Positions 54,595-64,000 of a DNA stretch of 64,000 bases are shown piece by piece. Source of the DNA: Ypsolopha sequella (Eukaryota; Arthropoda; Insecta; Lepidoptera; Ypsolophidae). The stretch is from contig OW203986.1 of NCBI GenBank assembly GCA_934047225.1, positions 24,803,221-24,867,220 on the forward strand. Direction: 5' to 3'. Positions within the stretch are counted from its first letter, which is position 1. Each line of letters starts with the position of its first letter. The position numbers and the translations under genes are program-made. Below the pieces are notes generated by a model that had not been told where the DNA came from, searched no databases, and was given only the letters and a program-made list of their open reading frames with translations.

Positions 54595-55395
54595 AAATGA
54601 AATGAAATGAAATATATTTATTTATGTAACGTAGGTATAACATACACTTGTCACAGGTCGGTTTTAATGTAATATAAGTAATTAAGTAATCTATGTGTAT
54701 AGGTAATAGTTTTATGTTATAAATATGGAGAAATACACAGGGAAATAATAAAGGTTTGGTTTACTTAAATTTAATAAAAAAATACACTTGAATAAAATAA
54801 AAATATAGGAATAAGGAATAAATAATATTATAAATATATGCAATACATATTATAAATATATGCCTAACTCAGCCCATTCAACTATTCTTGCTAAGAAGAA
54901 GGGCAAGAAACTTAGCAAGATCATGCCGTTAGTTGTGGGGGCGTCTTCTAGTCAATAATATTGTCGGTAATTGTTAATTAATCTCGTACAAACAAATGAT
55001 AAAATATAATATATCTCTAATTATTTAGATAAATAAAAAATGCTGGCCAGATCACTGCCGTCATTTGATAGTGTACCCAGAAAGCTAGCAGCATTGCTTT
55101 GCTGAACTGCGAGGCTGATTTTTTGGCCGAAATAAGTACCCTCGAATCACCGGAAGTGTCGATCAGGTGCGATGAAATGTCTCTGGACATATAAAGACGT
55201 TGCGAGTCTGGTTCCTACGGTCTGAGTGTCTCAACACCAAAGGACACAAACATATAACCCTCACCTACGGCTGCATAACTGCGCCGTTTGGAGGACTCCA
55301 CTGACGTTGCCGCCGCGCCCGCTCTGGAAGTGGTCCCTGAATGGTGGGATGGCGACGCCAATGATAAACTGTCTCTGATAAAGCCATTTCTACTC
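54595..55395 (-). pseudogene. LINE 3' end that carries the GCTAAGAAGAAGGGC UTR block
   Basis: The minus strand reads ESSKRRSYAAVGEGYMFVSF, GVETLRP, stop, then after decay SHLIDTSGDSRV and YFGQKISLAVQQSNAASFLG, TLSNDGSDLASIFYLSK and stop at about 55029. This pattern (YA.LG..Y.FVPFGVETLGPW, then RLI..TGD.RAG.YFAQ.ISLAIQRGNAASI.GT) is the end of a lepidopteran non-LTR RT ORF. The 3' UTR includes AACTTAGCAAGATCATG as in copies A-C and finishes in (ATTTC)n at 54595. This ties the widespread UTR-type repeat to a LINE. Confidence 0.75.
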
Positions 55396-55645
55396 ACTCA
55401 ACACTTGTACAGAACTTTGCTTCTATTGTCCTCTCTAATGACCTTCAGTGAATATCCGGCTATAATAAATAAAAAATCCAATCAGCACAGCACAGTAGTC
55501 TAAACTACCATTAAACCTACGTTGTCAGACATACCTACCCACGTTACAATGGAATTTCACTGCCCCATTTCATATCCCTGACATTTACTCGCGGAAGTCC
55601 CTGAAAGCCTTCAAATCGAGTTGCCCTAAAGTCTACGTTTATGTA

Positions 55646-56001
55646 CAGGGTGTGTACACTTTACTTTTGCAATTATGTTTTAATTAAAATTAATTCCTTT
55701 TTGTTACCAAAAAGTGAAGTATTTTTTAACTTATTATTTTTATTAAATTGCAACGTATTGCTAACTATTTGTCTTAACGGTCAACTCTACAGTTATATTT
55801 TTCCTTAAAGACCAGCTTTATAATAATTTATTTCTATAAACGACTTTTTGTTTAATTTTGACCTTCACGTTACTAGGTCAACAAAAACTGCAAAGTTTAT
55901 CTTGAAACATCTTTCTCAATACCTTTTCTCTAAAACCGACTTTTGAAACTATAGGTACTTTGTTTTGATTTCTTTCTTCTGAAATTTAAATGAGCACCCT
56001 G
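55646..56001. mobile_element. TA-flanked MITE with CAGGGTG ends, in promoter position
   Basis: CAGGGTGTGTACAC at the left and GAGCACCCTG at the right, each bordered by TA. The 356-bp interior is AT-rich and non-coding. It ends about 180 bp before the start codon of the next gene. Confidence 0.65.
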
Positions 56002-56009
56002 TACCAGTA

Positions 56010-56180
56010 TCTGTAGCAAGCTCCGGTGGTGGGGCAGCGCGCTTCGTGCCCGTGCCGCGCGTTGCACGATCACTCCCGCGCAACCGCGCCGAGCTATCGC
56101 GCGTTTACCGGTGGATAATGAGTCGGTGGTGATAGTGCAGTGTTGTGTTCTGAAGCGATATTGTGTACACGTAACTAAAC
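56010..56180 (+). promoter_or_regulatory. CpG-rich promoter and 5' leader
   Basis: A sharply GC- and CpG-rich block (GTGCCCGTGCCGCGCGTTGC, CGCGCAACCGCGCCGAGC) in AT-rich DNA, followed by GTGATAGTGCAGTGTTGTG, which includes an initiator-like CAGT. It leads straight into the ATG at 56181. I read it as core promoter plus 5' UTR. The exact transcription start is not determinable. Confidence 0.55.
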
Positions 56181-56235
56181 ATGATGGTTTTTCGCGCCGC
56201 GGCGCTCCTTTTTGCTCTTTCAGCGGCTTTTACAG
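56181..56235 (+). CDS. First coding exon of a secreted or membrane protein
   Basis: ATG ATG opens 18 codons reading MMVFRAAALLFALSAAFT plus one base, then the consensus donor CAG|GTAAGT at 56236. The peptide is a typical signal sequence: one basic residue (R5), a hydrophobic core (AAALLFALSAAF) and small residues near a cleavage site. The intron is phase 1, common after signal peptides in secreted insect proteins. Nothing after the signal peptide lies in a recognisable exon, so the product is unknown. The position just behind a CpG-rich leader, unlike anything else in the window, supports a real host gene on the plus strand. Confidence 0.65.
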
Positions 56236-58309
56236 GTAAGTTTTGGAACTATACCCAGTTTTGGCCACATTTTTTTTTGTACTTCTACAATTATATTATC
56301 CCGTAGTAAAGGAAAGTTTGAAAAATTCAAATTACCACAAAAAATGATCAAATATGTGTATATATAAGACTGCAGTAGTATATAGACAGAGTAATGATAT
56401 AAGAAGTGAAAACGTCTAACTTCTCTACTCCATCGGCAGGCACGGGCGCACGTTGCGTGCTAAAGAAAATGCGGAAAATTACACGTCGTGTCACAAATAA
56501 GTGATCGTATTAGTTAACTTTTTAAATTAATCGCTCGTAATTGTTTATATTTATTATATCAACGATAGTCATCGATGACTTGCAATCATGCCAGTTATGT
56601 GATATTTTTCTTTCGGGAAGTGTCATATTCCGATTTTTTCATCTTTCATTTGGACTCTCATTAATTTATTCCACAACGGCAAAAAAAAAAAAACGTATAA
56701 AGCGAAACGTGTATACAAATCTAATTTAATATTAACGCTGCAAAAACTAATTAAAAAGTCAAACAAACTCATCGGTGAAAACTTTCTTTCATTGCGTAAT
56801 ACGATCGACAAGAAATTTGTAAATATACATTAGTATAATGTGGACTTGAAAAACCGATATAATTAACGATTTGACGAAATCAGCTCTAAATACTTATTTG
56901 TAATTAAATAGCAATATTGCGATGTATATGTTGCAGGTAAATTGTCAGAGCCATGAATTTATAATTTCCCTAGTGAAAATATAATGTCACGGCAGTTTTT
57001 TGTTAGGTTTTGTATAATCTAACCTAACCAAACGTTTAGTGAAATTATAATTTCACGGCTTTTCCAATTTAACTGCGTCATATACATGATAAGAGAATGT
57101 GTCTACAACGGAAGAGCAGCTTCGGAAACCAAACAGACGGAAATGTAAAAATATAATTAATAAATTCATAGCAATTAGGCAAATATCTAAAATACCCACT
57201 TATTTAAACAATAGCCATTTAACAAAACCAACAATCTTCTGAGACTCTCCCAAGGTTAAGTAATATAAAACTTTGAATTAGTTGTTTCAAACTTACTTTC
57301 ATTTTCCAATGATCTGTGGAGATATACGAACTCTTTAGATGAGATCAGACACTCTGTTTCATTGCTATTGTTTCTTGTACCATACATAGTTCACTATGCC
57401 GTATGGGAAAATGTGGAGCAAAAAGTTGTAGGCAGCTTGATTAGAAGGAAGAATTGAATAATAAGACTTGGGCAATTTGCGCTGTTTCTTTTAACAAGTG
57501 TCGATTTTAATTGTGACAATGGGTGATGTTTTTTCATCACCGTATCTAACTTTAAGTTATCAACGGCTCTTGGAAACCTTTGTGTTTAATAAAAAGTTTT
57601 GTGTATTTTAAAAACAAAGTCTTTTAAATATCAATAGGTGTTTAAATAACGAATTTTCGTCGAATGTCGAACGAATGTCGAATGTCGTACGTCATACACA
57701 GAATTTACTAACGCATATTATTCAGGACAGGCAGCAACTATACGCTTGCATTTCTTACAAACTTGATCTCTTTCACTTATTCCTAGTCATTCATGTATTT
57801 ATGGAAGCTCTCTATTCCAAATGCTTATGACCTTCAGTAGGTGTATCCTCACATTAGTCGACAAAAGATTTTCTAATACGTGCCACCCAGTCGAGCTCTA
57901 AGTTACACTTGCACACTACAAATTACTTCCCCACTCTTTTTTCATCAAAATGTAGAGTAATAGTACGCATTTTTAATTGCTTTTGCATATATAGTATTTC
58001 TCCATAGTTTCTATTGCTATTACGTGTGAGGCGTTATCGAAACCCCACATTGCTATTGCAATACCCTGTTGTCTAGTAATTACTCGACCGTTGTTTTTTC
58101 TTACGAAATCCCGGTTTTTTGCCGCTACCGCGTAACTATCGATCAATCAGGGCTTTGTTAGAAAATATTGCTAAGTGATGTTCTTACGTAAATAAATACA
58201 TGTGCAATATTGGATTTAAATATTTAGGGATGACTGTTTAATGTGATTCAAATACTCTTGTAATTGTCCACTGTTTTATTATTTTTATCTAACCTAACTG
58301 GTTTCTCTA

Positions 58310-58450
58310 TAATAGTAGTTTATGCTACAAAGGCGAAAGGAATAAAATTTTAAAACACGAGCGTGTTTTAAACTTAACCGAGTAATTTATTGCTCTTACG
58401 CCCGTGTATCATACTACGTTTTTCAATGCATAGTGTGAGGAAATTTTTGA
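58310..58450 (-). mobile_element. CTCGCTACGCTCG-type palindromic MITE, reverse copy
   Basis: GTAGTTTATGCTACAAAGGC, AACACGAGCGTGTTTTAAAC and GCCCGTGTATCATACTACGT match 24790-24930 in reverse. The CGCTACG centre is shortened here. Confidence 0.65.
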
Positions 58451-59587
58451 TGGTTTTGTTTACGTGCAATATGCATAAATCGGTAGAAAAGTACAAGTGC
58501 ATTTAAGGTGGCTCCGTCGGAAAAATTTGCTACTCGATTCGTGGTGGTTGAAATTTCGAACAAAACTATATTAAAATAAAGTTCTTATCAGCTCGTACTG
58601 CACCATGGCTGTTACGTCAGTCGCTGCGGCTGACAAGTGCGAAAATAGTGTGTTTTTAATTTATTATATCTAAAATAAAATGAATTTCCAAAAGCTGAGA
58701 AAACCATATCATTTAATATTATTTTGTCTAGAAGTTTATAAATATTTTTACTGTTTCGATAAAAACTGTAGCAGTTATATTGTTACAAGTGGACAAAAAA
58801 TCGAGAAATAAGGGTTAACTTAGAATTTTCTTGCTTCACTTCTGTTTATTAAAATAAAATTCAGGAAAAACCACATCACAATTTGTATCATGTAGATTAC
58901 TATGTATTTTTCTTATATTAAAAAATGCTATAGTTACCGTATAAAATGGTTACTAAGTTACTCAGTTCAAGGTCGTTGGCGTTGGGAGAAACCTTAAATC
59001 AAAATGTTTCGTAAGTTTTAGCATTAACTTCCTGTCTACATGTTTTACTTATTATGAAAACCACAGAACATAATATGAAAATTAATACTACTGTTGATTT
59101 CGTGTTTGAATAGAAGTAGCGTTTCCAACCAACTTTATATTTTTAGTACTTGATCTGATTTTCTGGTCTAGTCTGTTTCGGCTGAGCTGCGTTTTCGACC
59201 AAAATTATTTTAGTGGTCTCTAAAATGAATCTAAAGGAGAATTCATGAATGATTTAAACTTACTCACAATTAACGAAAATAATAATAAAAAATGTGTAAA
59301 GCACTACAAAAAATTAATACAGTTATAAATAAATATTACGTCTTTCAAAAATAATACTTTCCACTACAAAATTTGTGTTTCCCACTATCACTTTTTTTTT
59401 CAGGTTTGTCGCTCTACTACCTTTTACTCGCCATACCTAACCTTCTAATCTAACCTACCGGCTCTCTTCTGCGCTGGTTTTCGATGCAAAGCTTATAGTG
59501 GAAACCATGATTTTTAAAGTTCATTGATACTGATAGTATTAAATATTATAGTGCAAAGTATTAATTTTAAAGCTAGTGAAACAGAAT

Positions 59588-59922
59588 AACGGTACAAAAC
59601 GCACATCTTAATATTGTCTTCTTTGCTTTTGAGTCAAATATTTGCGATAAATGCGTTTCAAAGTAATTCGCGAATATGGCTTAGTAATAATTAGGTTTTC
59701 AAAGGAAAATTAAGTAATTTTACACATAATATTTTGATTGCATTCATTTAACAAACTTAAGAGGGTGTTTACCAAAGAACATAAATGTAATTGAATGCAA
59801 TTAAAATGTAGTGTATAAAATGACATAATTCTTTTGTAAAAATCTAATTATTACTAAGCAATTTCCGCAAATTGCTTTATAACGCATTTATTGCATACTT
59901 TTGACTCAAAGCGTTGTACCGT
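59588..59922. repeat. Foldback repeat, ~335 bp
   Basis: AACGGTACAAAACGC, TTTTGAGTCAAATATTTGCG, CTTAGTAATAATTAGG at the left face CCTAATTATTACTAAGCAA, CGCATTTATTGCATAC, TTGACTCAAAGCGTTGTACC, GTT at the right. Arms are imperfect, ~115 bp. Probably a MITE. Confidence 0.65.
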
Positions 59923-60539
59923 TGTCTTGTTTTACCCCCTTAAATTGGGAACAATTATTTTTGTAGTTTATTTATATATATCCCCTTATTTTCATCGCAA
60001 TAGCCGTCCAGTTTAATATTATTCTTATAATTTTTGGTTCCTTGGGCTTTTTGAGTAATTTTTTTACCACTCGGATATTACGCAGATTCGTAAAGGATTT
60101 GTTCACCATTTCATTTACTTGTACATTTATTGAAAAAAAAAAACAACAGATATTACATGCCAATCCCACCCACCGTGAATTGTACATATTACATCCCACT
60201 CTTCTGAGATTTGAATTTTAAACCACATCATAACTCAGGCATTACCTGTGTTGCCATGGTTTGTTTATGTTTAATGTCCATGTTGGTAATTTATACGTAG
60301 GTAATTTATTTTACGATGGTACTTGTGTTTCAATTTCAACCTAGCAATGAGATAGGTCGCTGGTTCAAAAATATTTGTGCTTTTAAATTTGTTTCTGATT
60401 GATTTCAAGTTTGGAATGCACTCTACTAATAATTAGAGTATGCGACGGATTTCGCAATAAAAATATATAAGTTATCTAATAATAAATGTAAAATTAACGA
60501 TTTCTGGTGTAGAAGTATAAAATATTAAAGAAGGGCCAT

Positions 60540-60690
60540 GCCAAAAGTAGCCGGAACAAAAGAGCTTGTATGACTAGATTGATGGATGTTGAAAGAGGTG
60601 TGGCTGTATCGTAGCAGATGGAAATCTGTAGTTTCTGCCTACCCCTCTGGGAGACAGGCGTGAGTATATGGATAAGTATGTGAGTATAAA
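60540..60690 (+). mobile_element. Retroposon tail (CTCTGGGAGACAGGCGTGAG family)
   Basis: GCCATGCCAAAAGTAGCCGG, GTATCGTAGCAGATGGAAAT, CTGCCTACCCCTCTGGGAGA, CAGGCGTGAG and a degenerate (TATG)n end. The YRSRWKSVVS frame resembles an RTE-like ORF end, but this is weak. Confidence 0.55.
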
Positions 60691-61699
60691 GTAAATTAAA
60701 TATAAAAAAACATAAAATACTTAAAACTCAAAAAAAGGCTAACTTTCTATTATGACTACAAAGGTTCATGTTTTTTTACAAATTTCTTAATAATAAATAA
60801 CCAACAAAGCTTTACATAAATCGACCAGACACATTTATTCAATGATTATAAACGGTACGTTATGCAAACAGTTCTACTTAACACGCGACAAAGAACGAAA
60901 GTCGTGAGCTCTTGATTCAATTCAAACAACATAATACTTTCCAAGTTCGCACCGTATACGGAAATGTTGTAGATTCACAAAATACGCTTCATTTTAATAT
61001 TATGAGCTACGAATTTTAAGCAAATGTGTTAAACCAACCAAAAATTGTTTGTGTATATTGAAATTAATGTACCTTGTTTTATTTGTGATATTACGTAATC
61101 CCTTGTTATTATATTTTAAGCAATTAAATTTTTATATTTTATACAAAAATAGTTTGAGATTACATTTTAATAGCTTGTCTCTTATGCTTCGCCTGCAGTT
61201 CAAACACCTATTTTTTATGATTATTGCACAATAAACAGAGAAATAAGAACCACCAATGGATACAATGACGCATGCGCGATCACACATACGACAGTATAGC
61301 ATAAAATATAATTTCCATACAAAAATAGTTAGACGAGGCTCATCAAAAAATATTTTTTTAGTAAAAAATTGTTTTATGCTCCTTTCACTCTGGCCCACAA
61401 TTAAATAAAGATAAAAAATAAGACGAATAAAAAGATTTATTTTCCAAAATTGAAGTCGATAAGACGGACAGACACCCAAGTCATACCTAAGTATTTACAA
61501 CGACTTATTGACCGCCCTAGAACCTCAGCCCAAGTTCTGGTGTTCAGGGAACGATCGTATAAAGCATGTTATAAAGTGTTAAGAGTTTGTTTTTCTAATT
61601 TTTGACTACGGAACCCTAAAAAAACACAAAAATAAAAAAATAATCACTTCTTCGATAAAATAAGTTACTTGTTTAATTATTACATTTTCTATATTAATA

Positions 61700-62441
61700 A
61701 AATATTTTTATAAAACACCGTTCAAGGGCCTTTTTTTTTTATATATATGTTTTATTCCACATAAATACAAACACTTAAATGGTTTTAGTTGCGAATTTAA
61801 TGATTTAATAATTTAAATCAATGGGGTCTACTTTTATAAAGGCCACCAGTTGGCGCCACTGGCACGTAAGGTATATGTCAAAGGTTTGTTAGGTTAGATT
61901 TACATAGAAGTTCGATTTTTTGTTTTGCTTATCCATATAATATTCTTTTTTTTTCTTTCTTAAATGCGAATAAACAATGCCGCAATGATGTGCAGTTCCG
62001 TTATGTTCCAAAACGAAAGGAGGACTAAAGTTTTGTTTTAGTCCCTCTTTTCTTTAGCTCTAATCTTAATTCATTTACTTTCATTGCACCGTACCTTGAA
62101 TAATAAACCTGAAACTATGAATTTATGTCGACTAATATACAAATAACTAATAAAAAGCCATAGCTTTCGCCGTTTCGCGGGCATTTGACGTTTCTCTATA
62201 CCTGTCGCCTCAGTGGCGCCACCTGACGTCGATAGTAGCCCTCATTCGTCTGATGACGGCCCCACTGAGGGGTCGAAATATAGCGACTAAAACCATTTAA
62301 GTGTTTGTATTTATGTGGAGTAAAACATATATATAAAAATTAAAAAAGGCCCTTGAACGGTGTTTTATACAAATATTTTATTAACATAAGTATTATAATA
62401 CTCGCACCTGTGAACATATACAATTATGTATGCATAAGAAG
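61700..62441 (+). mobile_element. Inverted-arm insertion, Penelope-like plan, copy 4
   Basis: Flanked by a perfect 18-bp direct repeat ACATTTTCTATATTAATA (61682-61699 and 62442-62459). The left arm starts right at the repeat (ATTTTTATAAAACACCGTTC, AAGGGCC, then ATAAATACAAACACTTAAAT). The right arm (about 62280-62379) is its reverse complement, and a 62-nt tail follows on the right only. CTGATGA at 62250, a 7-bp stem (CGGCCCC/GGGGTCG) and GAAATATA lie upstream of the tail. It has no ORF. Confidence 0.75.
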
Positions 62442-62861
62442 ACATTTTCTATATTAATACGTTGGCTGTCCAAGCCACTTAGATCATGTGTGTCGATTAT
62501 GTCCATCAGTAATTTCTTTTCCCAGTTTCCTTATCCATGTCGTCGGCACATCGTAGAATTGGCCATATCATGATCTGTCTAGGCTCATCATAAATTCTGT
62601 AACGAGTAAATAAACAGGGAAACAAATTTATTTTCACGTAAACCTGAGCTCCTGTTCGCTCCGCTCGACGACATACCTATATTTTGGACACTTTGTTGAA
62701 AGACTTTCAAACAATACTTCATGTTCTACGAAATTCCACAGTTCATATGTCCACCTAAAGAAAATCCATTGAAATGCTATGGGTGTGTGACCTATTCATA
62801 GTTACAGCCGTGTCAACAAGACTTCAGAAGCTCCATATGTAGTACATGGACAGTTAACGTG

Positions 62862-63284
62862 TTAAGGCGGTATATAATCAAAATGGACACATTTTAAAGT
62901 TATTTTTTTTGCTGTTTAAAAGAAGTCACAAGTTAAATAAATTAGAACAGCAATTTTGAAACGTTTTTCTAGATTTTGGTCTATCAAAAACGCGATTGGA
63001 GGAATTTCACTTGAAAGAAATCATTATTCAAATGAGGTCTAAATTTACACCTTTTTGATATTCTGACAAATTGGGGTAGCATACAGACTTCAAGAATATT
63101 TATTTAGATGGGTTTTACCAATACTTAAATCACTAGTTATGGAAATTTTCATAGCTATTTTAGTTAATTTTGTATTAATTTAAAACCGATTTTTGTAAAT
63201 TTTCCACGATTCCGTTCCTCTCGCACTGCGGGTCTTTCCGCCTGGGGTAACGGGGACCTTTGCGCGGACGATATATCACCTTAA
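62862..63284 (+). mobile_element. TTAA-family MITE, 423 bp
   Basis: Starts TTAAGGCGGTATAT and ends ATATATCACCTTAA. Contains ACGCGATTGGAGGAATTTCA, AGATGGGTTTTACC and CCTCTCGCACTGCGGGTC. Belongs to the subtype of the nested copy at 11506. Confidence 0.75.
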
Positions 63285-63287
63285 ACA

Positions 63288-63704
63288 TTAAGACAGTATG
63301 TAAATGCGTCCCTGTTACACCATATGCGAAAAACTCTCAGTGCGAGAGGGACGGATTCGAGGAAAAGTAGCAAATAGTCGGTTTTATATTATTATAAAAT
63401 GTAATCAAGTTGCCATCAAAATTTCATTTAACCAGGTCTGTTTAAACTGTTAAAACTTAAATCCCATCTAATAAAATATAATTTCAGTCCATATGTCATT
63501 CTGAATTGTCAAACCAGGAGAAATGGTGTCAAAAACGACCTCATTTCAATAAATATTTTTATCGAGCCGAATTTCTCCAATCGCGTTTCTGTTTACCAAA
63601 TCGCTGAAAAAAGATTCCAAAAATAATATACTATTTTATCAAAATAAAACCTTCTTTACTTAAGTGGATATGCGAGTGTCGATTTTTTTTCTGTAGCGCC
63701 TTAA
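63288..63704 (-). mobile_element. TTAA-family MITE, 417 bp, inverted next to its neighbour
   Basis: Starts TTAAGACAGTATGTAAATGC and ends CTGTAGCGCCTTAA. Contains GTGCGAGAGGGACGGATTCG and CCAATCGCGTTTCTG. Only three bases separate it from the 62862 copy, in opposite orientation. Confidence 0.75.
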
Positions 63705-64000
63705 GAAAGAACATAATTGCGCGGATGTCTCACATATTTGGTAGTAGTTTTTGTCTATATCTTCACCTGGTCAAGATATTTGTATATTACAATTTTGATC
63801 ACATGTTAGAAAAACGATGTAGATTGTAACTGAAAGTAGATTTACCTTACCTTTATTTACCTTATTTAATACCTTTAAAGTAACGTAAAACAATATTTCA
63901 CCTACTAGTTTTTTTGCGTTATCTGAAGTGTGAGCTGCGACTTATTGTTTTAGTAACAATGACAATTGAAAGGGTTAACTGTGAAAACCGTAATATAAAA

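Larger units (their letters stand above)
56236..64000 (+). other. Presumed first intron of the signal-peptide gene
   Basis: From the GTAAGT donor to the window edge no plausible second exon was found. The stretch is AT-rich and carries repeats (58310, 59588, 60540, 61700, 62862, 63288). Frames such as 61132-61479 (minus, 115 codons) lack any domain. The gene may continue beyond the window or have a short exon I cannot see. Confidence 0.4.

Noticed and set aside
57000..57050. AACCTAACC-like words suggesting telomeric repeat
   Set aside because: Only isolated words within a small imperfect hairpin; insect telomeric TTAGG arrays are absent.
61132..61479. 115-codon minus frame
   Set aside because: Low-complexity, AT-driven composition (many F, I, K, L), no start context or domain.

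Overview
The window is AT-rich eukaryotic nuclear DNA, almost certainly from a moth or butterfly. Evidence: dispersed repeats typical of lepidopteran genomes (GGTTCCGTA/ACGGAACCC elements with a CCGGCCAAGTGCGAGTC end, Helitron-like ends near TTTGCCCGCGGC, TA-flanked ACAGGGTG elements), an insect ionotropic receptor, and many LINE, mariner and hAT remnants. There are no bacterial operons, CRISPR arrays or rRNA genes. Only two host genes are supported, one at each side.

Left edge (1-1000): the last exon of an ionotropic receptor, open from base 2 to a TAG at 617-619, with a candidate polyadenylation signal at 964. Right side (56,030 to the end): a CpG-rich 5' leader and a 55-nt first coding exon (56181-56235) that encodes a signal peptide and ends in a consensus donor (CAG|GTAAGT). 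Its first intron would fill the rest of the window.

The 55 kb between is a graveyard of transposable elements. It holds two mariner relics (1089-2150; 5470-6445, the second broken by two other elements), a deletion derivative of another Tc1/mariner-like transposon (15518-15865), a hAT derivative with a perfect 8-bp target duplication (31776-32385), two fragments of a Crypton-like tyrosine recombinase (9361-10022; 30279-30428), at least eight LINE fragments, RTE-tailed and tRNA-headed SINE-like retroposons, Helitron-like pieces, several miniature inverted-repeat families, an 84-bp tandem repeat and a 38-bp minisatellite.

The most interesting pattern is a group of four insertions (23330-23674, 28646-29360, 39930-40194, 61700-62441) with one shared plan. 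Each has inverted arms, a tail of about 35-86 nt on one side only, and a 10-18 bp direct repeat at the borders. Three of the four carry a CTGA.G.CG-hairpin-CGAAATATA motif upstream of the tail, and the fourth has a looser TGTCGAAA version. The plan matches what is known of Penelope-like element termini, but no Penelope reverse transcriptase is visible here. A second uniform family is a ~422-bp element bounded by TTAA (four complete copies, two of them back to back).

All homologies were judged by eye from translated motifs. Boundaries are approximate unless a target duplication is stated.
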